Made by a program: the position numbers and the translations under genes. This document shows, one piece after another, positions 8,677 through 16,446 of a stretch of 21,035 nucleotides of DNA (its first letter is position 1; every line of letters begins with the position of its first letter). The DNA lies in assembly GCF_003533305.1 (NCBI RefSeq), contig NZ_DOEH01000020.1:347-21381 (forward strand). The letters run 5' to 3'. The DNA comes from Providencia sp. (lineage in GTDB: Bacteria > Pseudomonadota > Gammaproteobacteria > Enterobacterales > Enterobacteriaceae). Below the pieces are notes generated by a model. It was not told the DNA's origin. It ran no database searches and saw only the letters and a list, made by a program, of their open reading frames with translations.

Positions 8677-8790
8677 ATTTCGCGCCGTGGCGGTGTTGGC
8701 TTCATTCAGCCACGCAAGTCACATACTTGTGTATGTTCCCTGCACTGTCTTCACTTTGCCGCCTAGCCACAACACGAACTATTTAGAATA
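8665..8790 (-). repeat. ERIC-like intergenic repeat, copy A
   Basis: About 126 bp. Landmarks in order: TATATTCGTCATATTTC, GTGTTGGCTTCATTCA, AAGTCACATACTTGTGTATG, CTTCACTTTGCCGCCT, CAAC.CGAACTATTTAGAATA. These line up with the reverse complement of the enterobacterial ERIC/IRU consensus as I remember it (TATACCCGTCATACTTC ... GTTGGCT ... AGTCACTTACTT ... TCACTTGCCGCCT ... CGAATTATTTAGGGTATA), including the length near 127 bp. An internal inverted repeat ACATAC-TTGT-GTATGT (8721-8736) equals the ERIC core palindrome position. No alignment was run. Non-coding and probably transcribed only by read-through. Confidence 0.8.
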
Positions 8791-8837
8791 AATAGAATAA
8801 ATAGAATAAATAGAATAAATAGAATAAATAGAATAAA
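8784..8837. repeat. 9-bp tandem repeat, six exact copies
   Basis: The unit TAGAATAAA is repeated six times without a mismatch over 54 bp, followed by a degenerate TATAAATAG. The first unit overlaps the end of ERIC copy A, from which the array probably grew. Nothing in it is coding: one frame has a TAG in every unit and another a TAA. Confidence 0.95.
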
Positions 8838-8855
8838 TATAAATAGAGTTAAGAA

Positions 8856-8970
8856 GTTATATTTCGCGCCGTGTCTGTGTTAGTAACATTTATTTGCACT
8901 AGTCCTCATGTACGCTCCTTGCGTCTCATTCATTTGCCTCCTTGCTACAACTTGAACTATTTGAATTATA
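8856..8970 (-). repeat. ERIC-like intergenic repeat, copy B (degenerate)
   Basis: About 115 bp in the same orientation as copy A. Shared blocks are GTTATATTTCGCGCCGTG (compare TCATATTTCGCGCCGTG in A), GTGTTAG, CACTAGTC, CATTTGCCTCCTTGCTACAAC and GAACTATTTGAATTATA. The central palindrome is decayed (CTCATGTACGCTCC). It is clearly related to copy A and, through it, to ERIC, but more diverged. Confidence 0.72.
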
Positions 8971-9137
8971 GATTAGGAATAACCTTCTTCTTCACAATAC
9001 CATTCTAAATAAATGTGATTTCGTTACTTTCTATTTTTGTAAACTTAACTATACGATTTTTTGTTTAAAACTCATTTTTAAATATTTTAAATATTAATTT
9101 TAATTAAAACCTCTGTTTATTCAGTGGATTGCGTTTC
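8971..9137. other. AT-rich spacer upstream of aroF
   Basis: Between ERIC copy B and the strong TyrR box this stretch is strongly AT-rich, with A/T tracts around 9060-9115. Apart from the possible upstream TyrR box I see no gene or RNA structure here. Confidence 0.6.
9038..9055 (+). promoter_or_regulatory. Possible upstream TyrR box of aroF
   Basis: TGTAAACTTAACTATACG has a perfect left half (TGTAAA), the required G and C fourteen bases apart, and 4 of 6 right-half bases against TGTAAA-N6-TTTACA. It is centred 100 bp upstream of the strong box. Confidence 0.45.
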
Positions 9138-9155
9138 TGTAATTTATTGTTTACA
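9138..9155 (+). promoter_or_regulatory. Strong TyrR box of aroF-tyrA
   Basis: TGTAATTTATTGTTTACA matches the TyrR operator TGTAAA-N6-TTTACA at 11 of 12 positions, with the invariant G and C in place. It lies 41 bp (about four helical turns) upstream of a weaker box that overlaps the promoter -35. Confidence 0.8.
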
Positions 9156-9178
9156 GATATGGAATTATTTTACATTAA

Positions 9179-9196
9179 TGGATTGAATTCTTTACG
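9179..9196 (+). promoter_or_regulatory. Weak TyrR box overlapping the aroF -35
   Basis: TGGATTGAATTCTTTACG keeps the invariant G and C and 5 of 6 right-half bases but only 3 of 6 on the left. It covers the proposed -35 hexamer (9183-9188). A strong box upstream of a weak, promoter-overlapping box is the usual layout for tyrosine-dependent repression by TyrR hexamers. Confidence 0.6.
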
Positions 9197-9210
9197 TACC
9201 ATGGTATGTT
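9183..9210 (+). promoter_or_regulatory. aroF-tyrA promoter
   Basis: TTGAAT (9183-9188), 16 bases and TATGTT (9205-9210), the latter preceded by TGG to give an extended -10. The predicted start near 9217 leaves a leader of about 48 bases. The -10 partly overlaps a perfect TACCATGGTA palindrome. Confidence 0.6.
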
Positions 9211-9264
9211 ATAGCTTACGCACTTAAACACAATATATAAATAATAAGCTAAATAGGTAAAAAA

Positions 9265-10359
9265 ATGATCATGCAAAAAGATGTACTCAATAATGTGAAT
9301 ATTCAAGATGAACAGGTTCTTATTACTCCTGAAAGCCTGAAACATAAGTTTCCACTGAGTCACAACAATCTGCATGCCATTGCGACATCGCGTAAAATTA
9401 TCGCTGATATAATTCATCAGCGTGATCCGCGCTTACTCGTGGTATGTGGTCCTTGCTCAATTCATGATGTAGATGCCGCTATTGAATATGGTGAGCGTTT
9501 ACAAAGTCTAGCCGCAGAGTTAAGTGATAGCTTATATATTGTGATGCGTGTTTATTTTGAAAAACCTCGTACTACTGTGGGGTGGAAAGGATTAATCAGC
9601 GATCCTTTTATGGACGGTTCTTTTGAAATGGAAAAAGGATTACATATTGCCCGCGACTTACTGACAAGTTTAGTCAATATGGGATTACCGCTCGCGACAG
9701 AAGCACTTGATCCTAATAATCCTCAGTACTTAGGTGATTTATTTAGTTGGTCAGCTATCGGCGCTAGAACAACTGAATCGCAGACTCACCGAGAAATGGC
9801 TTCAGGCTTATCAATGCCAGTTGGTTTTAAAAACGGTACTGATGGTAGTTTATCAACTGCGATAAATGCGCTGAAAGCGGCTGCAATGCCACACCGTTTC
9901 ATGGGAATTAATCAGTCAGGGCAAGTTTGTTTATTGCATACAAAAGGCAACGAGAACGGTCATGTGATCTTACGTGGCGGTAAAACACCTAATTACAGTG
10001 CTGAAGATATTGCTGCATGTGAAGCAGAAATGAAAAAAGCAGGGCTTGAACCGTCATTAATGGTCGATTGTAGCCATGGTAATTCAAATAAAGATTACCG
10101 TCGCCAGCCATTGGTTATTGATTCTATCATTGAACAAATAACTAATGGTAATGAGTCAATTACAGGTATTATGGTGGAAAGTCATATCAATGAGGGGAAT
10201 CAAACCTCTGAACAGCCACGTGACACCATGAAATACGGTGTTTCTGTGACAGATGCTTGTATTGATTGGCAAACAACGGAATCTGTGTTGCGTAATCTAC
10301 ATCAAGCCATGTTACCTATGCTTGAACAACGCGCACGAAAATTAAGCAAAGTAAGCTAA
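9265..10359 (+). CDS. aroF: DAHP synthase, tyrosine-sensitive
   Basis: It condenses phosphoenolpyruvate and erythrose 4-phosphate to DAHP, the first step of the shikimate pathway. Class I AroFGH family, 364 residues; it resembles AroF more than AroG or AroH, consistent with its pairing with tyrA and TyrR boxes. Conserved blocks include [10 protein letters not shown] (metal Cys), [29 protein letters not shown] and DCSHGN. Two in-frame starts are possible: ATG 9265, seven bases after TAGGTAA, or ATG 9271, which gives MQKDVLNN like E. coli AroF and puts an Asn at position 8, a residue tied to tyrosine inhibition. I keep 9265 because of the Shine-Dalgarno spacing. It is 13 bases from tyrA and in an operon with it. 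Confidence 0.95.
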   Translation: MIMQKDVLNNVNIQDEQVLITPESLKHKFPLSHNNLHAIATSRKIIADIIHQRDPRLLVVCGPCSIHDVDAAIEYGERLQSLAAELSDSLYIVMRVYFEKPRTTVGWKGLISDPFMDGSFEMEKGLHIARDLLTSLVNMGLPLATEALDPNNPQYLGDLFSWSAIGARTTESQTHREMASGLSMPVGFKNGTDGSLSTAINALKAAAMPHRFMGINQSGQVCLLHTKGNENGHVILRGGKTPNYSAEDIAACEAEMKKAGLEPSLMVDCSHGNSNKDYRRQPLVIDSIIEQITNGNESITGIMVESHINEGNQTSEQPRDTMKYGVSVTDACIDWQTTESVLRNLHQAMLPMLEQRARKLSKVS

Positions 10360-10372
10360 GCAAGGTATTGGT

Positions 10373-11494
10373 ATGTCTGTTGAATTATCCCATTTAAGGG
10401 ACCAAATTGATGAGGTTGATAAATCTTTACTGGAATTATTGGCTAAGCGGTTACAGCTTGTTGCTGAAGTCGGTGAAGTAAAGAGTCAGTATGGATTACC
10501 AATCTACGTACCGGAACGCGAGTCGAGCATGTTAGCCGCTCGCCGTTTTGATGCCGAGCGTATGGGGGTTCCGCCTGATTTAATTGAAGATGTGCTCAGG
10601 CGGATTATGCGAGAATCTTATGCGCGTGAAAATGATAAAGGTTTTAAAACACTAAATCCATCTGCCGGCCCCATCGTTATCGTGGGTGGTGACGGTAAAA
10701 TGGGACGATTATTTAATCGGTTACTCACTTTATCGGGATATCAGGTAAAAACCTTAGGTGAAAATGATTGGCCTCAAGCAAAATCTATCGTTGCTGGGGC
10801 AAGTGTCGTTATTATTAGTGTACCGATTCATTTGACGGTGAATGTCATTAATCAATTACCCTCACTGGATAAAAGCACGATCCTTATTGATATTGCCTCG
10901 ATAAAACAAAAACCATTAGAAGCAATGCTTACTGTTCATGAAGGCCCTGTTCTCGGGTTACACCCGATGTTTGGACCTGATGTCGATAGTGTGGCAAAAC
11001 AAGTTTTTGCTTATTGTGATGGTCGAGATGCCGAGTCCTATCAATGGTTTCTTGAGCAATTATTAGTTTGGGGAGCTAGACTAAAAAAGATTACTGCTGA
11101 AGATCATGATAAGAATATGAGCTTTATCCAAGCATTGCGTCATTTTACGACTTTTGCTTATGGACAAAATTTAGCAAATGAAGAAGTCGATTTACAACAA
11201 TTACTATCGCTTTCTTCACCTATTTATCGTTTAGAATTGGCGATGGTAGGGCGGTTATTTGCCCAAGATCCTCAACTATACGCAGATATCATTATGTCTT
11301 CAGATGAAAATGTTGAGCTTATTCGCCGCTACTATCGTTTATTAGGGCAATCGATTGAAATGCTCGAACGAAATGATAAGGCAGAATTTATAGAGCAATT
11401 TAATAAAGTTAGCCAGTGGTTTGGCGAAGATGCTCATCATTTTATGAAAGAAAGTCAGTCGTTATTGCAACGCGCTAATGATAATCGTAAATAA
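10373..11494 (+). CDS. tyrA: Bifunctional chorismate mutase / prephenate dehydrogenase (T-protein)
   Basis: It converts chorismate to prephenate and then, with NAD+, to 4-hydroxyphenylpyruvate, the committed tyrosine branch; the enzyme is inhibited by tyrosine. 373 residues, the same as E. coli. AroQ-type chorismate mutase covers about 1-90 ([23 protein letters not shown]). The NAD-binding site [10 protein letters not shown] is near 102-111, with one glycine replaced by Asp compared with E. coli GGGGQMG. The catalytic His of the dehydrogenase is H197 in [14 protein letters not shown] (10361-10365) precedes the ATG. Second gene of aroF-tyrA, followed by a terminator. Confidence 0.98.
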   Translation: MSVELSHLRDQIDEVDKSLLELLAKRLQLVAEVGEVKSQYGLPIYVPERESSMLAARRFDAERMGVPPDLIEDVLRRIMRESYARENDKGFKTLNPSAGPIVIVGGDGKMGRLFNRLLTLSGYQVKTLGENDWPQAKSIVAGASVVIISVPIHLTVNVINQLPSLDKSTILIDIASIKQKPLEAMLTVHEGPVLGLHPMFGPDVDSVAKQVFAYCDGRDAESYQWFLEQLLVWGARLKKITAEDHDKNMSFIQALRHFTTFAYGQNLANEEVDLQQLLSLSSPIYRLELAMVGRLFAQDPQLYADIIMSSDENVELIRRYYRLLGQSIEMLERNDKAEFIEQFNKVSQWFGEDAHHFMKESQSLLQRANDNRK

Positions 11495-11507
11495 TGTAAT
11501 ATTATAA

Positions 11508-11550
11508 TATCCCTTAGGACAAAAGTGTCTCTAAGGGATAACGCATTTTT
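11508..11550 (+). terminator. Terminator after tyrA
   Basis: Stem TATCCCTTAG + GACA (11508-11521), loop AAAG, TGTC, one bulged T, CTAAGGGATA (to 11540), then ACGCATTTTTCTTTTC. The T run starts six bases after the stem, so termination may be partial. Confidence 0.7.
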
Positions 11551-11744
11551 CTTTTCATTAATTATTTTTATGCTGAATTTCATTCCATATGATTAAATTT
11601 ATTTAAAATAAGTAATTTTACTTATTATCATAGTTTATGGTGAATGAATCGATTGCCTTACTTCGCTATTGAATTAATCTATTGTATAAATTTAAATTAA
11701 TCAATTTTTCAAATTGATATTTATAAATTAGTCGACTTATCTGA
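11551..11744. other. AT-rich gap between tyrA terminator and chemoreceptor promoter
   Basis: About 190 bp of AT-rich sequence. I see no open reading frame with a ribosome site, no stable RNA structure and no repeat. Confidence 0.6.
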
Positions 11745-11771
11745 TAAAGATCCCCCGATTTATACCGATAA
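11745..11771 (+). promoter_or_regulatory. Sigma-28 (FliA) promoter of the chemoreceptor gene
   Basis: TAAAGATC (11745-11752), exactly 11 bases, then ACCGATAA (11764-11771), against the FliA consensus TAAAGTTT-N11-GCCGATAA. Thirteen of sixteen positions match. The predicted start near 11778 leaves a leader of about 30 bases. This places the gene in the class 3 flagellar regulon. Confidence 0.87.
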
Positions 11772-11807
11772 CACTATTCATTAAATGATGATAAGTGTGG
11801 TAACTAT

Positions 11808-13367
11808 ATGTCTTTTAAAAATCTTAAGATTAGTATTAAATTAACGATTGCATTCGGTGTATTTATAACCCTCATCGTTTTAAGTTCTATATTTTCATCG
11901 GTAAACTTAAGCCGAGCTAATGAAGGTATGCAACAAGTTCTATTTAAAAGTTATCCTATCGCATCGACAGCAGGGCAAATGATGGATAATTTTTATTCTT
12001 ATATTGCTATGCAGCAACTTATTTTACTTGATGACCGCGGCAGTGATAAGCGCAAGGAAGAGTTAGCTAAAATTAGTCAAAATATTACCAGTCTCATTGA
12101 GAAGCTCGATAATAGCGTAACAGATAGTCGCTCAAAAGAAGCATTATCTGATCTCCATCTTATTCGAAAACAATTCCATGAGTCACAAGCACGCATTATG
12201 GAGTTATTGAATCAAAATAATCGTCAGGCTGCTATTGATGAAATGATGACAAAAACTTTGAGTATTCAGCGTGATTATCGTGAACAAATTCAAACGTTAA
12301 TGTCAATTCAGGATTTGGATATGCAGGAGGTAGGGCATCAAGTTAATGAAGACTATGAAACAAATAAAGTTTTATTAGCAATATTGTCCTTTGTGAGTAT
12401 CGCTATAGGTTGTGCAATGGGATGGTTTATAACGATCAGCATTACTCGTCCATTAGATAGCGCAGTTGGTTTTGCTCAAGCAATTGCGAGTGGTGATTTA
12501 ACTAAAGATATTAAAATACAGTCTAAAGATGAAACTGGGGTTTTGTTGGAATCTCTTGTAGATATGAAAGCCCGGTTGTTGGAAATTGTACAAGAAATGC
12601 AAAATGGTTCTGAAAGTATTTCAGCTGCTGCGGGTCAAATAGTTGCAGGAAATCAAAATCTAGCGGCAAGAACTGAAGAGCAAGCGGCTTCTGTAGAAGA
12701 AACAGCGAGCTCTATGGAGCAGATTACTTCAACGGTACAAAATACAACAGAACACACTCATGAAGCGACCTCATTGGCAAACAATGCGGAGATCGCGGTA
12801 AAAGACAATGGTCGAATGATGATCCAGCTCACTGATAAAATGCGAGCCATCAATACCTCTTCAGCACAAATGACCGATATTATTAATTTGATTGATTCGA
12901 TTGCATTTCAAACAAATATCCTTGCTTTAAATGCCTCGGTTGAGGCGGCAAGAGCCGGAGAACACGGGCGAGGTTTTGCTGTTGTTGCGGGGGAGGTGAG
13001 GTTGTTAGCACAAAAAAGTGCAGCTTCAGCAAATGATATTCGAGGATTAATCGATAACTCATCATCTCAAGCTAAAGACGGTATGTCACTAGTCGAAAAG
13101 GCAAGTAACCAAATTCACGGTATGGTAGCGAGCGTACAAGAAATGAATGCATTGCTACAAGAAATTGGGCAGGCAAGTCGTGAACAAAGTGACGGTATCT
13201 CACAAATTAATAGTGCAGTGGGGCAGTTAGATTTAATGACGCAACAAAATGCAAGTTTAGTTGAAGAATCCGTTGTTGCCGCAGGCTCTCTTAATGAGCA
13301 AGCGTTTCATTTGAAAGAGCTAGCGAGCTATTTTCGTGTGAATTCAAAGCCTGTTACACAAGAGTAA
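11808..13367 (+). CDS. Methyl-accepting chemotaxis protein
   Basis: A transmembrane chemoreceptor of 519 residues. TM1 is near 11-30; a periplasmic four-helix-bundle sensor (about 31-187, rich in Gln/Glu/Lys) follows; TM2 near 188-210; HAMP about 211-263 (begins TRPLDSAV, ends before the kinase-control helices); then the MA signalling domain with a first methylation helix around 283-305 ([17 protein letters not shown]) and the CheA/CheW-binding hairpin tip at 363-396 ([32 protein letters not shown]). The C-terminus, SKPVTQE, lacks the NWETF pentapeptide that tethers CheR/CheB in E. coli Tar and Tsr. The ligand cannot be told from the sequence. It stands alone between tyrA and pheA, where E. 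coli has no chemoreceptor. Confidence 0.95.
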   Translation: MSFKNLKISIKLTIAFGVFITLIVLSSIFSSVNLSRANEGMQQVLFKSYPIASTAGQMMDNFYSYIAMQQLILLDDRGSDKRKEELAKISQNITSLIEKLDNSVTDSRSKEALSDLHLIRKQFHESQARIMELLNQNNRQAAIDEMMTKTLSIQRDYREQIQTLMSIQDLDMQEVGHQVNEDYETNKVLLAILSFVSIAIGCAMGWFITISITRPLDSAVGFAQAIASGDLTKDIKIQSKDETGVLLESLVDMKARLLEIVQEMQNGSESISAAAGQIVAGNQNLAARTEEQAASVEETASSMEQITSTVQNTTEHTHEATSLANNAEIAVKDNGRMMIQLTDKMRAINTSSAQMTDIINLIDSIAFQTNILALNASVEAARAGEHGRGFAVVAGEVRLLAQKSAASANDIRGLIDNSSSQAKDGMSLVEKASNQIHGMVASVQEMNALLQEIGQASREQSDGISQINSAVGQLDLMTQQNASLVEESVVAAGSLNEQAFHLKELASYFRVNSKPVTQE

Positions 13368-13382
13368 AATTAAATTTTATAT

Positions 13383-13423
13383 AATAAGCTGCCCTACTTA
13401 TAGGGTTATAGGGCAGCTTATTT
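13383..13423. terminator. Bidirectional terminator between the chemoreceptor gene and pheA
   Basis: A perfect 14-bp stem AATAAGCTGCCCTA / TAGGGCAGCTTATT (13383-13396 with 13409-13422) with a 12-base loop. It lies between convergent genes; T residues are within and just beyond the stem on the plus strand. Confidence 0.8.
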
Positions 13424-13424
13424 A

Positions 13425-14597
13425 TTAAGGTATGATTTTCTCAGGTTCAACTGGCACAATATTTTCAGAAGGGTAGCATCCGAGTATTTTTATTGAACGA
13501 GTAATTGTCGATAATTCTTTTAATGCTTGCTGCATATTATCTGAACGTAGATTGGCATGCACATCGACATAAAACATTTCTTCCCATGGCTTACCATTAA
13601 TTGGTCGAGATTCTAGTTTACTCATAATTATCTTATTATTTTTTAAAATAATTAAGGCATCGACCAATGCACCCGCTTGTTGACCAGTAGTTACTAATAG
13701 AGTTGTTTTAGCTGGAACTTGCTCTGTGACTTCAATTGCTTGCTGCGCGACAACAATAAAACGAGTCATATTGATTTGTTGATTAGCTAAATTATGCTCG
13801 AGAACTTTAAGATCATATAGTGCGCCACCAGCCTCACTACCTAAAGCTGCGACATTCGGTAAATTCAGTTCTGCCACCATTTGCATCGCCGTGGATGTAC
13901 TATCGCAATATTTTATTTTCAAATGAGGGTATTGAGCTAAATATTGACTACATTGCTGGAAAGGTTGAGGATGGCTGTAAATAGTATCTATTTTACTTAA
14001 ATCTGTGTTTCCCATAGCAAGTAAACAATGGTTAATTGGCAGTCGGATCTCGCCTACAATAAATAGCGACGTATTTTGTAGTAAATCATAAACGTCATTA
14101 ATTGCACCTGAGCTGGTATTTTCAATAGGTAAAATACCATAATCAGCTTGGCCACTTTCCACGAGAGAGAAAATATCTTGGAATTTATGGCAGCTACATT
14201 CAACTAATTGGTCAAAGTGACGAGCTGAATATTGGCGAGCAGCAATATGTGAATATGAGCCTTTAGGACCTAAAAAAGCAAATCTCGCCGAATCATTCGG
14301 TGTCAAATTTAGGTGCTGTTGTAGGATAGCTTGTTGAGTGAGTACTGAATCTTCAATTATCATTTGGAATAATCGAGTAACATAGAAGCCATCTAATCCT
14401 AATGGCTTTCCTTTGTTAATCAATATATCGAGTAATTGGCGCTCACGTTCTTTATCACGAATTGGACGATTATCATCAATTTTAGTTTCAGCGACTTCGA
14501 CTGCATAACCTCTACGTTTTGCTAGAAGGTTGAGTAGCTCACTATCTAATAGAGTGATTTTTTCACGTACTTTTAATAAATTATTGCTATTTTCCAT
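13425..14597 (-). CDS. pheA: Bifunctional chorismate mutase / prephenate dehydratase (P-protein)
   Basis: It converts chorismate to prephenate and then to phenylpyruvate, the committed phenylalanine branch, and is inhibited by phenylalanine. From ATG 14597 it has 390 residues (E. coli 386). AroQ chorismate mutase covers 1-95; the dehydratase covers about 105-285, with [10 protein letters not shown] (108-117), PIENTSSGA and the catalytic TRF (278-280); the ACT regulatory domain covers about 297-385, with GALV (309-312) and ESRP (329-332) at the Phe site. The frame is open back to a GTG at 14606, but AGGGTGGG then serves as the ribosome site of the ATG. It is preceded by the pheL leader and attenuator. 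Confidence 0.97.
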   Translation of the reverse strand: MENSNNLLKVREKITLLDSELLNLLAKRRGYAVEVAETKIDDNRPIRDKERERQLLDILINKGKPLGLDGFYVTRLFQMIIEDSVLTQQAILQQHLNLTPNDSARFAFLGPKGSYSHIAARQYSARHFDQLVECSCHKFQDIFSLVESGQADYGILPIENTSSGAINDVYDLLQNTSLFIVGEIRLPINHCLLAMGNTDLSKIDTIYSHPQPFQQCSQYLAQYPHLKIKYCDSTSTAMQMVAELNLPNVAALGSEAGGALYDLKVLEHNLANQQINMTRFIVVAQQAIEVTEQVPAKTTLLVTTGQQAGALVDALIILKNNKIIMSKLESRPINGKPWEEMFYVDVHANLRSDNMQQALKELSTITRSIKILGCYPSENIVPVEPEKIIP

Positions 14598-14625
14598 CCA
14601 ACCCACCCTATAAAATATTATTGAA

Positions 14626-14653
14626 TAAAAAAGCCCCCTAAGTAGGGGGCTTT
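14626..14653 (-). terminator. pheA attenuator terminator (3:4 hairpin)
   Basis: On the minus strand AAAGCCCCCTA-CT-TAGGGGGCTTT followed by TTTATT. It lies between pheL and pheA, 29 bases before the pheA ATG. Its left arm AAAGCCCC (14653-14646) can instead pair with GGGGCTTT (14694-14687) just after pheL, forming the antiterminator. Confidence 0.93.
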
Positions 14654-14661
14654 AAAATATT

Positions 14662-14731
14662 GTCTTCTTTTTTTTCTCGAACGACAAAAGCCCCTTATTT
14701 AAGAGTAGCTAAAAAAGAAGAAAAAGAAGAC
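14662..14731 (-). promoter_or_regulatory. Alternative RNA structures of the pheL-pheA leader
   Basis: Segment 1, GTCTTCTTTTT inside the Phe codons (14731-14721), pairs perfectly over 11 bp with AAAAAGAAGAC (14672-14662). Segment 2, GGGGCTTT (14694-14687), is complementary to segment 3, AAAGCCCC (14653-14646). A ribosome stalled on Phe codons hides segment 1 and frees segment 2 to pair with 3 (read-through). A ribosome that reaches the stop codon covers part of segment 2 and lets the 3:4 terminator form. Confidence 0.75.
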
Positions 14732-14746
14732 AGAATTGAAGTTCAT
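14699..14746 (-). CDS. pheL: pheA leader peptide
   Basis: A 15-codon frame encodes MNFNSVFFFFFFSYS, with seven Phe codons, six of them consecutive. AGGTG precedes the ATG by eight bases. E. coli PheL ([15 protein letters not shown]) is likewise 15 residues with seven Phe. Translation speed through the Phe run reports Phe-tRNA supply and sets the choice between the antiterminator and the terminator downstream. The peptide itself has no known role. Confidence 0.93.
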   Translation of the reverse strand: MNFNSVFFFFFFSYS

Positions 14747-14775
14747 CTATAACACCTATAATTAAACATCTGTTA

Positions 14776-14804
14776 AATAGACCTGATAGCTAGGAGAAAG
14801 TCAA
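14776..14804 (-). promoter_or_regulatory. Probable promoter of pheL-pheA
   Basis: On the minus strand TTGACT (14804-14799), 17 bases and TCTATT (14781-14776). The -35 is strong and the -10 moderate (4 of 6). The predicted start is about 25 bases before the pheL ATG. Confidence 0.52.
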
Positions 14805-14822
14805 TTAAAAAGAATAACTAGC

Positions 14823-14849
14823 AAAAAACGCGCCCGTAATGAGCGCGTT
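14823..14849 (-). terminator. Terminator of raiA
   Basis: On the minus strand AACGCGC-(nine bases)-GCGCGTT (14849-14843 with 14833-14827) followed by TTTT. It lies after raiA and before the pheL promoter. Confidence 0.85.
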
Positions 14850-14916
14850 AGCAAAGTTTCAAGATAAGTTGATAGATAATATAAAATTATAACGTAACTA
14901 TTTATAACGTAACTAC

Positions 14917-15246
14917 TTATAACGTAACAATGTTCGCTTCTTTTACACTATTGTTAGCCCTTCTTGATTCTCCTTTGTGTTGAACTTTATTGAGTTGTCT
15001 TTCAAGTTTGTTAATCAGTTCATTTATTGCAACATACATGTCTTCATGTTTGGCGCTTGCTACTAATTTACCCGTAGCTGTTTTTATGTTGGCATCAACC
15101 ATAAAGCCTTGTGGTTCTTTTGATAACACCACATGGGTATTAATCAGGGAAACTTGCCACTTATCGAGTTTTGTTAGACGGTCTTCAATGTGCTCACGAA
15201 TTGCTGGGGTAATATCCATTTGCTTACTAGTAATGTTCACTATCAT
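14917..15246 (-). CDS. raiA: Ribosome-associated inhibitor RaiA (YfiA/pY), short form
   Basis: It binds the 30S decoding centre in stationary phase or cold and blocks translation, keeping ribosomes as 70S monomers. From ATG 15246 it has 109 residues starting [20 protein letters not shown]. The HPF/RaiA fold motifs [29 protein letters not shown] and HKGESRR are intact. GAGAGG lies seven bases before this ATG. The frame is open upstream to 15294, but those 16 residues are outside the family. It ends KEANIVTL, without the Glu-rich tail seen in E. coli RaiA (which ends VEEVEEE). A CRP-type site and promoter lie upstream. Confidence 0.95.
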   Translation of the reverse strand: MIVNITSKQMDITPAIREHIEDRLTKLDKWQVSLINTHVVLSKEPQGFMVDANIKTATGKLVASAKHEDMYVAINELINKLERQLNKVQHKGESRRANNSVKEANIVTL

Positions 15247-15283
15247 ATAGTTACCTCTCATTGTTTCCGTCTCTAATGTATTT

Positions 15284-15328
15284 AGAATACCCATAATTCA
15301 TGATGAAAAGTTGACGTGGATCACATTT
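15284..15328 (-). promoter_or_regulatory. Candidate CRP-dependent promoter of raiA
   Basis: On the minus strand AAATGTGATCCACGTCAACTT (15328-15308) has a perfect TGTGA half and a partial second half (TCAAC) at N6 spacing. TATTCT (15289-15284) is a fitting -10. The CRP centre would be about 41 bases before the predicted start, the class II position. Confidence 0.5.
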
Positions 15329-15530
15329 CAATGAGGAGTAGTGAGTTGGCCATCTGAAGTGTGATTTTGCATAAAAAAGGGAATGAAAAGGATTGCCAAA
15401 TTTACTTGATTAGGAGAAACTGACAGAGTTGACTATCGTAACGGTTAATGGTCGGTACTCTTTTTGGGTAAAATTTTAGGTTATCTGAAAGCAGATTAAT
15501 AGATAGCAAGTTATGATAATTAGCGATGAA
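15329..15530. other. Spacer between bamD and raiA with no gene seen
   Basis: About 200 bp between the end of bamD and the raiA control region. TTGACT occurs at 15429-15434 on the plus strand without a good -10. No open frame with a ribosome site or convincing RNA gene was found. Confidence 0.55.
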
Positions 15531-15532
15531 AT

Positions 15533-15559
15533 AAAAACAGCAGCCAAGGCTGCTGTTTT
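15533..15559 (-). terminator. Terminator of bamD
   Basis: A perfect 12-bp stem AAAACAGCAGCC / GGCTGCTGTTTT (15534-15545 with 15548-15559) with TTTTTATTTC following on the minus strand. It lies 17 bases after the bamD stop. Confidence 0.93.
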
Positions 15560-15575
15560 AGATCTTACCAAGATG

Positions 15576-16307
15576 TTACTGAGGGTTAGCCGCTATAATG
15601 CTGCCAACTTTATTTGCTTCTTGATCTAGTCCCATCTGATTATAAGCAATTTCCATATACGCCAAAGCGTTACGTGTTGCTTCTGTATCTGGATAGTCTT
15701 TTAGCATTTGCTGCACACGATTAACAACCGCGACATATGCACCCCGTTTGTTGTAGTATTCTACGACAGACAGGTCAAACTTAGCTAAACGATCTTTTAG
15801 ATATACTAGACGCTTGCTAGCATCATTTGAATAAAGACTGTTAGGATAGTAGCGAACGAGTTGGCTGAAATCTTTGAATGCAACACGCGCATGCTGAGGA
15901 TCACGATCAGAACGATCGATACCTAAGAGGCCTTGCAGCAGACTGTCATCCAATGCCATAGCCGTTAGGCCACGGATATAAATAACATAGTCTATGTTTG
16001 GATGTGTTGGATTTAAACGCATGAAACGGTCAATCGCGGCTATCGCCATTGGTAGCTCAGCGGATTTATAATAGGCGTAAATAAGGTCTAATTGAACCTG
16101 CTGGGCATATGGGCCAAACGGATAGCGATTGTCCAAAGCTTCAAACTGTTTAATCGCAGCTTTATAGTTACCATCCTGTAATTTTTGCTGACCCGTACTA
16201 TAAATTTCAGCTGGGGAGCTATCAGGGCTGATCTCGCTATTGCTGGAGCACCCGGTGAGAACCAGGCTTAACGTGGCAGCAGCCACCAGATGTTTCATAC
16301 GTATCAT
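15576..16307 (-). CDS. bamD: Outer membrane assembly lipoprotein BamD
   Basis: An essential lipoprotein of the BAM complex that, with BamA, inserts beta-barrel proteins into the outer membrane. From ATG 16307 it has 243 residues. A lipoprotein signal peptide ends in the lipobox LTGC with Cys20 (VLTGCSSN). TPR-like repeats follow: [41 protein letters not shown] and [25 protein letters not shown] matches E. coli [19 protein letters not shown] one codon earlier (16310) is possible; AGAGGA is 11-14 bases upstream of either. It diverges from rluD, as in E. coli. Confidence 0.97.
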   Translation of the reverse strand: MIRMKHLVAAATLSLVLTGCSSNSEISPDSSPAEIYSTGQQKLQDGNYKAAIKQFEALDNRYPFGPYAQQVQLDLIYAYYKSAELPMAIAAIDRFMRLNPTHPNIDYVIYIRGLTAMALDDSLLQGLLGIDRSDRDPQHARVAFKDFSQLVRYYPNSLYSNDASKRLVYLKDRLAKFDLSVVEYYNKRGAYVAVVNRVQQMLKDYPDTEATRNALAYMEIAYNQMGLDQEANKVGSIIAANPQ

Positions 16308-16388
16308 CACGTGTAGGTTATCCTCTGAGTGTTTCGAGGGAGTCTATCCATAAGGCTCCCGGCAAAGATTCGGGTTACAATAGCATAT

Positions 16389-16416
16389 ATTTTAAATGAA
16401 ACGGCAGCGCCGTCAA
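16389..16416 (-). promoter_or_regulatory. Probable promoter of bamD
   Basis: On the minus strand TTGACG (16416-16411), 16 bases and TAAAAT (16394-16389), each 5 of 6 against the sigma-70 consensus. The leader would be about 75 bases. No sigma-E element was recognised here. Confidence 0.55.
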
Positions 16417-16446
16417 AATACAAACACGAAAAAAGTAGATTAATTT

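Noticed and set aside
8784..8837. The repeat array as a CRISPR
   Set aside because: The copies are contiguous 9-mers with no spacers and no cas genes nearby.
9157..9174. A further TyrR box ending in TTTACA at 9169-9174
   Set aside because: The required G fourteen bases before the C is a T, and the left half does not match.
9175..9417. 80-codon frame on the minus strand across the aroF promoter
   Set aside because: It overlaps the aroF control region and the aroF N-terminus, has no ribosome site and looks like translated AT-rich sequence.
14990..15250. 86-codon plus-strand frame opposite raiA
   Set aside because: It lies antisense to raiA; its composition follows from raiA codons in reverse.
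15429..15434. TTGACT between bamD and raiA as a promoter for an unknown RNA
   Set aside because: No acceptable -10 lies 15-19 bases downstream, and no terminator follows on the plus strand that is not explained by bamD.
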